Below, piece after piece: positions 43,083 to 50,349 of a stretch of DNA of 64,000 nt; positions within the stretch are counted from its first letter, which is position 1, and each line of letters opens with the position of its first letter. Made by a program: the position numbers and the translations under genes. The notes under the pieces are model-generated. The model was not told where the DNA came from. It was given only the letters and a program-made list of their open reading frames with translations, and made no database searches. Source of the DNA: CAVSWT01 sp963782985 (GTDB lineage: Bacteria > Bacteroidota > Ignavibacteria > Ignavibacteriales > Ignavibacteriaceae); assembly GCA_963782985.1 (NCBI GenBank), contig CAWALU010000006.1, positions 124,001 to 188,000 of the forward strand, read 5' to 3'.

Positions 43083-44204
43083 TTAAAGTAATGCAAATGT
43101 CTTTCCGGCGAACTGTTTAACAACTCCTTTAAATTCCAGCGATAATAAATTTACCAAACATTCAGAAGTTGATAGTTTAGTTAAGGCTGCAATTTTATCA
43201 ATCTGAATTGGCTCATTAGAAAGCACGCCTATAATTTTTTCTTCAAACAAATTTAGCTCTATTTGAGGCTTGGGAATATTTTTGCCGAGTATTGGTTTTA
43301 ATTTTAATTCGAGCGCAACCAAAATATCTTCCGAAGAAAAAACAATTTGCGCTTCACCTTTTTGAATTAATAAATTTGTTCCTTCGGATTGTTTTACTCC
43401 TAAGTTGCCCGGAATTGCAAATACCTCTCGATTTTGATCTAACGATAGGGAAGCTGTCTGCAATGCACCGCCGGTTTTTCCGGTTTCAACAACTAATGTC
43501 CCAAGGCTTAAACCGGAAATTATTCTATTCCTTTTGGGAAAATTTTGAGCGTCCGGTTTTGTCCCTAAATTAAATTCTGAAATAATCAGTCCGTTTTTAG
43601 CAATTTGTTCAAACAGCTTTTTGTTTTCGGGAGGATAAATTACATCAAGCCCAGACCCAATAACAGCAATAGTTCTGCCGTTATTTTTTAACGCTGAATT
43701 GTGAGCGATAGAATCAATTCCTCTCGCTAATCCGCTTACGATTGTTATTCCTTGTGCGGAAAGATCGGAAGCAAATTTTTCCGCTTGAATTTTTCCGTAA
43801 GCCGTGGGCATTCGCGTTCCCACAACAGCTATTGAATAATTATCTTCTTCTTTAAATTCGCCTAAAGTAAATAGCATTAATGGCGGGTCGTAAATTTTTT
43901 TAAGTAGAAATGGAAAATCAGAGTCCCAAACAGTAACTACATTTCCGCCAAGTTTTTTTATTTTGGATAATTCTTCTTCGGTTTTTTCCATCCATTCATT
44001 TTTATCTAAATGAACTCTGTGAATTCTTTTTGCAAGGTTTGTGCTTATACCATCTACCTGCATTAAAGATTGAAAATCAGCAGATAAAATTTTATCGGTG
44101 GTTTTAAATTTGGAAAGAAGGTTTCTAATTTTGCCAGGACCAATTCCATCAACGGAAAGGAGAAGATTAATATTCGTAAGCTGGTCTAAATTTAATTTAG
44201 TCAA
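43083..44204 (-). CDS. dprA: DNA processing protein DprA
   Basis: DprA loads RecA on ssDNA taken up in natural transformation. The 373-residue protein has an N-terminal helix-hairpin-helix/SAM-like region (LLSVDGIGPGKIRNLLSKF), the Rossmann-like core (YSIAVVGTRMPTAYGK, IVSGLARGIDSIAHNSAL, IAVIGSGLDVIYPPENKKLFEQI, FPKRNRIISGLSLGTLVVE, GALQTASLSLDQNREVFAIPGN) and a C-terminal winged helix (residues 315-373, EPIQIDKIAALTKLSTSECLVNLLSLE). All family signatures are present. Confidence 0.95.
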   Translation of the reverse strand: MTKLNLDQLTNINLLLSVDGIGPGKIRNLLSKFKTTDKILSADFQSLMQVDGISTNLAKRIHRVHLDKNEWMEKTEEELSKIKKLGGNVVTVWDSDFPFLLKKIYDPPLMLFTLGEFKEEDNYSIAVVGTRMPTAYGKIQAEKFASDLSAQGITIVSGLARGIDSIAHNSALKNNGRTIAVIGSGLDVIYPPENKKLFEQIAKNGLIISEFNLGTKPDAQNFPKRNRIISGLSLGTLVVETGKTGGALQTASLSLDQNREVFAIPGNLGVKQSEGTNLLIQKGEAQIVFSSEDILVALELKLKPILGKNIPKPQIELNLFEEKIIGVLSNEPIQIDKIAALTKLSTSECLVNLLSLEFKGVVKQFAGKTFALL

Positions 44205-44219
44205 ATTAAAAAAAAATAG

Positions 44220-44498
44220 TTAATGTTTTTTTACTTCGATATTATCAACCACGGCAACAATAATTGTATGCGCCGGCGTTTTTATATTCCCTAATATTTG
44301 CTGCACAGCGGAGCCTTCCTGCACAACTAAAACCGTATCGCCAATACCGGCGCTTACAGTATCAATTGCAATAATATCTTTTGATTTGATGAAATTTCCG
44401 TTAAGATCAATTTGGCGAATTATGAGGAGCTTATGTCCTTTTAGATTGGAATTTTTTTGAGTTGATACAACGTTGCCTTTAACTTTTGCCAGAAGCAA
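44220..44498 (-). CDS. EutN/CcmL-family microcompartment vertex protein
   Basis: A 92-residue protein of the BMC-P family, whose pentamers cap the vertices of bacterial microcompartments and carboxysomes. Signatures are LLAKVKGNVVSTQKNSNLKGHKLLIIRQID at the start, IAIDTVSAGIGDTVLVVQEGSAVQQIL (residues about 43-69) and TIIVAVVDNIEV. Length is normal. No BMC-H shell protein or encapsulated enzyme gene is visible, so it stands as an orphan. It overlaps the DUF3098 gene by 20 bases and lies 15 bases before dprA, with which it may be cotranscribed. Confidence 0.9.
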   Translation of the reverse strand: MLLAKVKGNVVSTQKNSNLKGHKLLIIRQIDLNGNFIKSKDIIAIDTVSAGIGDTVLVVQEGSAVQQILGNIKTPAHTIIVAVVDNIEVKKH

Positions 44499-44775
44499 CT
44501 TTTTCGTCCTCGGTTTTTACTAGCACATTTTTATCTCTATAAAAAATCGAAGCGGGAAAAATAAGCAAGTAAGCGATGCCAAGAATAATAGGAGAAAAAA
44601 CTAGTGAAGCGGCGCTGTTCCATTCCCCTAAACTCATTACATAAAATCCGATAATTAAAAGCGCAAATCCTAATAAAAGAAACAAATAATTTTTATTGCT
44701 CCAGTAAATTTTAAAAGGAGAAGTGAAAACTTTTTTTGTTTGTCGGACGTTTCTTTTTTTAATTATCTTTGCCAT
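44479..44775 (-). CDS. DUF3098 membrane protein
   Basis: A 98-residue protein with two transmembrane helices (NYLFLLLGFALLIIGFYVM and VFSPIILGIAYLLIFPASIF), preceded by a basic N-terminus and FKIYWSNKNY. This is the DUF3098 pattern, a small inner-membrane protein frequent in Bacteroidota and of unknown function. It overlaps the EutN gene by 20 bases. It sits behind a near-perfect promoter and a structured leader (44776-44912). Confidence 0.85.
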   Translation of the reverse strand: MAKIIKKRNVRQTKKVFTSPFKIYWSNKNYLFLLLGFALLIIGFYVMSLGEWNSAASLVFSPIILGIAYLLIFPASIFYRDKNVLVKTEDEKVASGKS

Positions 44776-44790
44776 AATTTCTAATCCTAA

Positions 44791-44878
44791 AAAATAAAAT
44801 AAAGCCCAGTGATGGGGGTACCACTGGGCTCGACTCGTTTACCATCAAAGGGCAGGGGAGAACCCTTTGAAAGAGCCA
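44791..44878 (-). ncRNA. Candidate structured leader or small RNA upstream of DUF3098-eutN
   Basis: On the minus strand a transcript from the promoter at 44884-44912 would contain an 8-bp hairpin (44863-44870 with 44845-44852) and then a perfect 9-bp hairpin AGCCCAGTG/CACTGGGCT (44822-44830 with 44803-44811) followed by a T-rich tract TTTATTTTATTTT, resembling a terminator. GATGG at 44842-44846 and again at 44876-44880 can pair with CCATC in the loop and base of the second hairpin (44811-44815), so alternative folds exist. This could be a small RNA or an attenuator/riboswitch leader. No known class was recognised. Confidence 0.45.
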
Positions 44879-44883
44879 TCTGA

Positions 44884-44912
44884 AATATAAACTCATATCA
44901 ACATTTTGTCAA
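44884..44912 (-). promoter_or_regulatory. Strong sigma70-type promoter, minus strand
   Basis: TTGACA (minus strand, 44912-44907), a 17-base spacer and TATATT (44889-44884). Consensus -35 and spacing. It directs transcription into the structured leader and the DUF3098-eutN genes, and sits directly downstream of the 82-residue protein gene. Confidence 0.75.
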
Positions 44913-44920
44913 GAAAAAAT

Positions 44921-45169
44921 TTATTTACTTATTTGATAAACTATTTTTCTAATAGTGTCAAATTGCAAATAAGGATATTCTTCCCTTATACTGTCGATAG
45001 CGTCGCCGGCGCTGATTTTACTTGCGCGCAGGCTTTTGAACTTTTTGCGTATTTGATAATCCCTAACTGATTTTTCATCAATCAACCCTTGAGAAGTAAG
45101 CAGTTCATAAATGTCATCGCTAACAAGATCCGAAAGAGGATTATCTATTTTAGCTTTAATATTCTTCAT
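44921..45169 (-). CDS. Small hypothetical protein (82 residues)
   Basis: An 82-residue charged, mostly helical protein: KIDNPLSDLVSDDIYELLTSQGLIDEKSVRDYQIRKKFK (positions 7-45), then AGDAIDSIREEYPYLQFDTIRKIVYQISK. No membrane segment, signal or metal motif is seen. Helix-turn-helix character is possible but not clear. The start ATG 45169 has AAAGGA upstream. A possible structured RNA precedes it. No family was recognised; it is judged coding because of its clean frame, RBS and isolation between promoters. Confidence 0.6.
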   Translation of the reverse strand: MKNIKAKIDNPLSDLVSDDIYELLTSQGLIDEKSVRDYQIRKKFKSLRASKISAGDAIDSIREEYPYLQFDTIRKIVYQISK

Positions 45170-45262
45170 CGCTTCATTCCTTTCATTTTATTTATAAACA
45201 AGTAACCTGATTATAGGTATCAAATAATGCTATATACTAATTCCTCCAAATAAAGTTCCTAT

Positions 45263-45388
45263 AAATAAAAAAACCGACCAGAGAAAATCCCTAAATCGGT
45301 ACATTTTGCTACTCTGGTATATTAACTAAAATAAAAAATTCTAACCTGGTAGCAAATCGTTTATAACAAACTATCCTAAATTTTTTTC
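45263..45388 (-). ncRNA. Candidate interlocked RNA structure upstream of the 82-residue gene
   Basis: On the minus strand three stems can form: 8 bp (45349-45356 with 45305-45312), 7 bp ACCAGAG/CTCTGGT (45312-45318 with 45277-45283), and 5 bp ACCGA/TCGGT (45296-45300 with 45273-45277) directly followed by TTTTTTTATTT. The second stem crosses the other two, so either a pseudoknot or mutually exclusive folds result. The last stem plus T-run acts like a terminator. This fits an attenuator or a small RNA about 100 bases upstream of the 82-residue gene. Confidence 0.4.
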
Positions 45389-45392
45389 TGTA

Positions 45393-45420
45393 AAATTAAG
45401 ATTTTATGTATTAAAGTCAA
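45393..45420 (-). promoter_or_regulatory. Candidate promoter of the structured RNA, minus strand
   Basis: TTGACT (45420-45415), a 16-base spacer and TAATTT (45398-45393). The match is moderate; its value is that the start it predicts, near 45387, lies just before the folded region. The rest of the 417-base gap 45170-45586 shows no coding sequence that stands out from the AT-rich background. Confidence 0.4.
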
Positions 45421-45586
45421 AACATAAAATTGTAAAATATGTATAACAATTTTATATCGGAAATGATTAAGGGTTTTCCGGATTCATTTTTAAGCTTTGG
45501 ATATCTGTTATTGAAATTTATTATTTTATTTAAGTCGAAATTAAAGTTTATTTTTAATTACGTAATTGAAATAGTTCGGGGAATTT

Positions 45587-46468
45587 ATGAAAAGAATTTA
45601 TTTAATAGTCTTCATCTCAATATTTTATTCTGCTTTAATATCTGCACAGAATAAAAGCGCTTACTCAGCTAGCCAATCAAATTATTTCCCACTTACTAAT
45701 GGCAATTTTTGGCAATTCAACGAACATGACTATATTGAAATATTGAATGATACAATTATTGGAAATCCGCCTGCGTTCGTTAAAAAAGTTAAAACCTCTA
45801 TTATGCTAGCACCATACTATTCAGATTCGTTGCAATATTTACGATATGATTCTTTAACTAATTCAATTATTGAGTATAAGGTTTGGTCTGATACCGGTGG
45901 AACATTATTTAAATTTAACGCGGTACCATTTGATTCTTGGCAATCCCTTACAACTCGTATGATCTATTATGGGTATGATACACTAAATATTTTTAATACC
46001 GTGCAGATTGTTAAACCTTATTTCGGTGGCAATATTCCAACTTTTACATATTATTTAGCAGAAAACATTGGACCGGTTAAAATAATTAACGATCAAAGTT
46101 ATGGACACTATAATGTTTTCGAATATTATTTGAATTATGCAAAAATAAACGGTATCGAATATGGTAAATTAGTTTCAATAGAATATGATAATACTGAATC
46201 ACCTAGTGAATTTAAATTATCCCAAAACTATCCCAACCCATTTAACCCAACAACAAAAATAGAATACTCAATTCCAAAGACTTTATTTGTAACTCTCAAA
46301 GTTTATGATGTACTTGGAAGAGAAGTTGCAGCTTTGGTTAATGAAGAAAAATCGGTTGGGAATTACAATGTTGAATTTAATGGAAATGATTTATCCAGCG
46401 GAATTTATTTTTATAAAATTCAAGCGGGAGATTATTCTTCAGTGAAGAAAATGGTTTTAATAAAATAA
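45587..46468 (+). CDS. Secreted protein with type IX secretion sorting domain
   Basis: A 293-residue protein with a signal peptide (MKRIYLIVFISIFYSALISAQ). A central beta-rich region of unknown function (residues 25-205, FPLTNGNFWQFNEHDYIE) resembles a lipocalin-like or surface domain but was not identified. The C-terminal 85 residues are the type A sorting domain: LSQNYPNPFNPTTKIEYSI, VYDVLGREVAALVNEE, SSGIYFYKIQAGDYSSVKKMVLIK. This domain directs export by the Por/T9SS and cell-surface attachment in Bacteroidota and Ignavibacteria. It is followed after 13 bases by a paralogue with a near-identical end. Confidence 0.85.
   Translation: MKRIYLIVFISIFYSALISAQNKSAYSASQSNYFPLTNGNFWQFNEHDYIEILNDTIIGNPPAFVKKVKTSIMLAPYYSDSLQYLRYDSLTNSIIEYKVWSDTGGTLFKFNAVPFDSWQSLTTRMIYYGYDTLNIFNTVQIVKPYFGGNIPTFTYYLAENIGPVKIINDQSYGHYNVFEYYLNYAKINGIEYGKLVSIEYDNTESPSEFKLSQNYPNPFNPTTKIEYSIPKTLFVTLKVYDVLGREVAALVNEEKSVGNYNVEFNGNDLSSGIYFYKIQAGDYSSVKKMVLIK
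46203..46465 (+). repeat. Sorting-domain DNA repeat, copy 1
   Basis: The DNA encoding the C-terminal sorting domain of this gene is closely similar to 47464-47738 of the next gene, including the identical block around AATAGAATACTCAATTCC and the near-identical GGGAATTACAATGTTGA. The upstream parts of the two genes are unrelated, so the domain DNA was duplicated or is being homogenised. Confidence 0.7.
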
Positions 46469-46481
46469 AAAGGGAGAAGTA

Positions 46482-47741
46482 ATGAATAAATATTATTGGT
46501 TTAATTTATTTATTTTTATAATATTTGATATAAGCTATGCATTAGCTCAATGGGAACAGGTTAATCAAAACTGCAATGGGAGAATATCTGGTTTTATATG
46601 TAATAGTGATACTTTATATGTGAGTTCTTTTGAGCAAGGTATTTTTTATTCAACTAATTATGGGGATACTTGGAAAACATTTACTATTCCCGATTTGCGT
46701 GTACAATCCCTAGATGTTATTGGTCGGACAATTATTGCTGGCTCCTGGGATGGAATATATTATTCTTCAAATTTTGGTTCTAGCTGGGAACTAATAAAAT
46801 ACCCGGATTATCAAAATTTCAGAGCGAAGTCATTAATTAAGATTAATAATAAAATTCTTGCCGGCACAGAAGGAAGAGGTATCTATATTACTACAGATTT
46901 GGGCCTAAGCTGGCAAAATATTACAATAGGTCCTGATTCTTTGTATTATACTAATGTAAAAGTATTATTTAAATCGTACGACAATATATTAGCGTCAATT
47001 TATAGGAAAGGGATTTATTCTTCAAGTTACTATGGTACAAATTGGGTAAACGCCAACAATGGACTTACTGATGAAAATGTTACATGCTTTGCAAAAAATG
47101 ATACAATAATCTATGTAGGTACTGATAATGGAGGAGGATTATTTTATTCAAAAGACAGTGCAAAAACATGGAATTCAGGATCTCATTGGGGATTGGCAAG
47201 TCGTTTTTTAAGTTCAATTTCTGCTACTGATAAAAATCTTTTTGCATTAACCGATCATTATAATATTTATTTTACTTCAGATAATGGTAACAAATGGCAA
47301 ATAATTAATACTGCTACAATTCCAGATCCTTACCGTGAAAATAAGTTTAATTGTATTTCAGTATTTGGAAATTATTTATTTGCTGGAACAAGCGAGGGTA
47401 TTTGGCGTTGTTCTTTATCTCATATTACTTCTGTAGAAAATGAAGATAGAATTTTTAATAATTATGATTTATTACAAAATTACCCCAACCCCTTCAACCC
47501 AACCACAAAAATAGAATACTCAATTCCAAAAGCATCATTTGCTATACTTAAAGTTTATGATTTACTTGGAAGAGAAGTTGCAACTTTAGTTAATGAGGAA
47601 AAATCTATTGGGAATTACAATGTTGAGTTTAATGGAAGCGCTTTATCAAGCGGAATTTATTTTTATCGCATAGCGATCCATTCGGATAAATTGCAAGCGG
47701 GAGATTATTCTTCCGTGAAGAAAATGATATTAATTAAATAG
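46482..47741 (+). CDS. Secreted BNR/YCF48-like repeat protein with type IX sorting domain
   Basis: A 419-residue protein with a signal peptide (LFIFIIFDISYALAQ). Residues 25-310 contain repeated sialidase-like Asp-box/YCF48 blades (STNYGDTWKTF, SSNFGSSWELI, TTDLGLSWQNI, SSYYGTNWVNA, SKDSAKTWNSG, TSDNGNKWQII), predicting a beta-propeller. The C-terminal 85 residues are the sorting domain (YPNPFNPTTKIEYSI, VYDLLGREVATLVNEE, SSGIYFYRI), with an eight-residue insertion (AIHSDKLQ) compared with the previous gene. RBS AAAGGGAGAAG precedes the ATG. Surface binding role inferred; ligand unknown. Confidence 0.85.
   Translation: MNKYYWFNLFIFIIFDISYALAQWEQVNQNCNGRISGFICNSDTLYVSSFEQGIFYSTNYGDTWKTFTIPDLRVQSLDVIGRTIIAGSWDGIYYSSNFGSSWELIKYPDYQNFRAKSLIKINNKILAGTEGRGIYITTDLGLSWQNITIGPDSLYYTNVKVLFKSYDNILASIYRKGIYSSSYYGTNWVNANNGLTDENVTCFAKNDTIIYVGTDNGGGLFYSKDSAKTWNSGSHWGLASRFLSSISATDKNLFALTDHYNIYFTSDNGNKWQIINTATIPDPYRENKFNCISVFGNYLFAGTSEGIWRCSLSHITSVENEDRIFNNYDLLQNYPNPFNPTTKIEYSIPKASFAILKVYDLLGREVATLVNEEKSIGNYNVEFNGSALSSGIYFYRIAIHSDKLQAGDYSSVKKMILIK
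47464..47738 (+). repeat. Sorting-domain DNA repeat, copy 2
   Basis: Second copy of the sorting-domain segment, colinear with 46203-46465 but with an extra 24 bases coding AIHSDKLQ near its end. Shared blocks include GTTTATGAT and GGAAGAGAAGTTGCA. Confidence 0.7.
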
Positions 47742-47767
47742 TATTTTAGATAATAAATTTTTAATAA

Positions 47768-49468
47768 ATGAAATTTCAAAATATTGTCTATATAGTAATC
47801 TTAGTAATAATACCTTTTAGGTTTATCCAACCGCAGGAAATTAATTCAAACAAGAACTTTGAGATTGTATATCTTGCCGATGGAAAATATGCAAGTAATC
47901 CTGTGTGGTTAAAGAAAATGCGGGATGATTGGAAAGCTACGGGGATAAATTTAAGAATATTTAGATCTGGAGTAGAAAGTTTTGATGGAAAATTGAATTG
48001 GAATAATCACCCTTATCAGGTGGATGATGCTTTAACACAAATTGCTGATGTCGGACTAAACATTTATTTACGAATAAATTTAGCACTTCTTGATATTCAA
48101 GCAGTAAATAAAACATATACTGATGAAGATTATCATATAAGATCAAATGGGAAGAGATTTCTTAATCAGTATGATGCTCTTAAAAGACCATTGTTAAATT
48201 TAACTTCTACAAAATCACGTAGCGATATGTTAAATTTTGTTAAAGAAGTTGTAAAACATATAAATACTCTTCCAAATAACATACGAAGTAAAATAAAATT
48301 AATTGTTCCCACAATAAGCACGGAGGATGAAACTGAACTTCCCTTTAATACTTATGATGATTCTACAAAGTCATTTATGAGTAATGTCTTATCGGGTTAT
48401 TCTAAACCTGAAATTGCAGCATTTATGAAATTTCTTGCAGACAGATATAAAACAATCGACTCTTTAAATGATAGTTGGGGAGAAGATGCAAGGTTCAGTG
48501 AATTTAATTCAAATAAAATTCAAATTCGTAATTATAATTGGGATGGAATTAAAACGGATCCCAAAGCCAGAGATTATTATGTATATGAAAATGGAAGAAA
48601 AGATTTTATTGATTTTAGAAGAGCGGAACTAAAAAGATTTATTGATGATTGCAGCGCTATAGTTAGAGATGGTGGATTTAATTTCGGAGTTCAGTTTGGT
48701 TCTATTTACGATGCAACAATTGAATTTCGTGGATTTTATGATCCGACATCATTCGTAGAGAATGTAGATGAAATAATTACAGATGATATTCTAGAATATT
48801 ATCCTAATTTTTCTTTTTCTGCAGATTATTCTAGATCTTTATGCAAATACTGGAATTGGGAAAATAAAAATAAAACGAATCCCAAATTTGCGACGGAAGT
48901 TAATTGGCCCGGATATAATGACCATAGACCGGAGGAATTAATTAAATATTGGTCAATGCAATTAAGAATTTTTTATAAGAAAGGAGCTTCATGTTTATTT
49001 GTTTCCAATTGGGGAGTTATAGGAGGACCAAATAATGTTGGTGAGAAAATTATATCCGGCAACTTATTATCTGATTATAATTCATGGCAAGATACACTTA
49101 AAAAATATCGAAATGTACCAATAAAAAATGTGAATATAAATTCAGCTTTTAATTTATCATGTGAGTTAGCGTTAAATTCAGGGTCAAATTCTAATGCAAA
49201 TACCTCGGGATTGTCAGATTTTTCCTACAATAATGGTATAAGTGTAGGGACAATAGATGGTAAAAATATAGTGGAATTTCCACTTTATATCTTTTCTAAG
49301 TTAAAAGGAGAAAATACAGGTGATATTGTTTATCAAAATGAAGGAGATTTTATTACAAATTATATGCTTCGAGACTCACCTGAATATCTTCAAGAGAATT
49401 ATAAAAATTTTTACTTTACAGGGACAAGCAGGTTTATGCCTAAATCGATTGCTGTAAAATTTAAATAA
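47768..49468 (+). CDS. Secreted GH42/clan-A-like TIM-barrel glycoside hydrolase candidate
   Basis: A 566-residue protein with a signal peptide (MKFQNIVYIVILVIIPFRFIQPQ). The body resembles beta-galactosidase-like TIM-barrel hydrolases: IAAFMKFLADRYKTIDSLNDSWGEDARFSEFNS is like the GH42 segment where an active-site Glu lies shortly before, and PTISTEDETELPFN offers candidate acid/base residues. EVNWPGYNDHRPEELIKYWSMQLRIFYKKGASCLFVSNWG may hold the nucleophile. The family is not certain and the substrate unknown. It is 26 bases after the second sorting-domain gene but has no sorting domain itself, ending PKSIAVKFK. Confidence 0.55.
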   Translation: MKFQNIVYIVILVIIPFRFIQPQEINSNKNFEIVYLADGKYASNPVWLKKMRDDWKATGINLRIFRSGVESFDGKLNWNNHPYQVDDALTQIADVGLNIYLRINLALLDIQAVNKTYTDEDYHIRSNGKRFLNQYDALKRPLLNLTSTKSRSDMLNFVKEVVKHINTLPNNIRSKIKLIVPTISTEDETELPFNTYDDSTKSFMSNVLSGYSKPEIAAFMKFLADRYKTIDSLNDSWGEDARFSEFNSNKIQIRNYNWDGIKTDPKARDYYVYENGRKDFIDFRRAELKRFIDDCSAIVRDGGFNFGVQFGSIYDATIEFRGFYDPTSFVENVDEIITDDILEYYPNFSFSADYSRSLCKYWNWENKNKTNPKFATEVNWPGYNDHRPEELIKYWSMQLRIFYKKGASCLFVSNWGVIGGPNNVGEKIISGNLLSDYNSWQDTLKKYRNVPIKNVNINSAFNLSCELALNSGSNSNANTSGLSDFSYNNGISVGTIDGKNIVEFPLYIFSKLKGENTGDIVYQNEGDFITNYMLRDSPEYLQENYKNFYFTGTSRFMPKSIAVKFK

Positions 49469-49486
49469 TAGTAGATATTTGTTTCA

Positions 49487-50185
49487 TTATTTCTTTTTAA
49501 GAACTACTAAAATATTGGTCCTAAATTTATTTAAAAATTTTCTTTCAGTAATTTTATGCCAGGCTAATAATATAATAAAGACCCATTTTCTTGTATAGTT
49601 TAAATCTGAAATAAAAATCATTTCGTCAATTTTAAAATATTTACCAAGCTTCTTAAATTTCTTAGGTGTATTTATCTTATGGTAAGTTGGGAAAACGTCA
49701 TCATCTTTTACTCTAAACAGCTTTGTGAGAATTTTGCTTTTTATAGAATATGGTAATAATAAACGTGGTAAGAATATAAAGGGACTCAATAGATTTGTGG
49801 TGAGTATAATCATTATTCCACCTTTTTTTAAAACTCTTGATAACTCTTTAATATATTCGGCTTCTATTTCAAAATGTTCTACAACAAATCTTAAAGTAAC
49901 TAAATCAGCATAACCCGATGAAAAAGGTAATTTTTTTATATTAGCTTTTACATAATTATTTTTATTTTTAATATCTACAATATCAACACCTATTGCTTTT
50001 GACGCAAGCTTACCAAGGTGTTCTATCATACCATTATTACCACATCCGCAATCTATCCAAATTTTTTCTTTGCTTAAGTTATTTTTTATGATCTCATCAT
50101 ATACTTCCCATCGATGTTTAAATGCTGGGGAATACTTGTTAATAATGTTTTCTGACCAAGTCTTATTGTCCATAAAAAGATGCAA
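49487..50185 (-). CDS. Class I SAM-dependent methyltransferase
   Basis: A 232-residue protein with the SAM-binding motif IWIDCGCGNNGMIEHLG (residues about 42-58), an acidic residue at IGVDIVDI, and LVTLRFVVEHFE and LSRVLKKGGIMIILTTN as later Rossmann motifs. The C-terminus is hydrophobic and basic (KWVFIILLAWHKITERKFLNKF), so membrane association is possible. Substrate unknown. It is transcribed opposite to the following polysaccharide genes and probably modifies a sugar or lipid there (inference). Confidence 0.85.
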   Translation of the reverse strand: MHLFMDNKTWSENIINKYSPAFKHRWEVYDEIIKNNLSKEKIWIDCGCGNNGMIEHLGKLASKAIGVDIVDIKNKNNYVKANIKKLPFSSGYADLVTLRFVVEHFEIEAEYIKELSRVLKKGGIMIILTTNLLSPFIFLPRLLLPYSIKSKILTKLFRVKDDDVFPTYHKINTPKKFKKLGKYFKIDEMIFISDLNYTRKWVFIILLAWHKITERKFLNKFRTNILVVLKKK

Positions 50186-50349
50186 TTAAGTTATTGTTTG
50201 ATATTTTTTAAAAGTCTGATTAATCAATCAACTTTTTTCAGAATAAATTTAAACATAACATATTTTGTAAGACTATTGTTATTGCGATGTGTAATAAAAA
50301 TATGTTAACTTAAACCTTCAATTATTAATGAATTATAAAAATATCAAAT

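Noticed and set aside
44801..44880. Possible tRNA, tmRNA or SRP RNA in the GC-rich patch before DUF3098
   Set aside because: No cloverleaf, CCA end, tag-peptide frame or GGAAG-type SRP loop could be found; it was kept only as a leader or small RNA candidate.
45439..45654. Open reading frame of 71 codons before the first sorting-domain gene
   Set aside because: It overlaps the signal peptide of the next gene in another frame, is AT-rich low-complexity sequence and has no RBS or recognisable feature.
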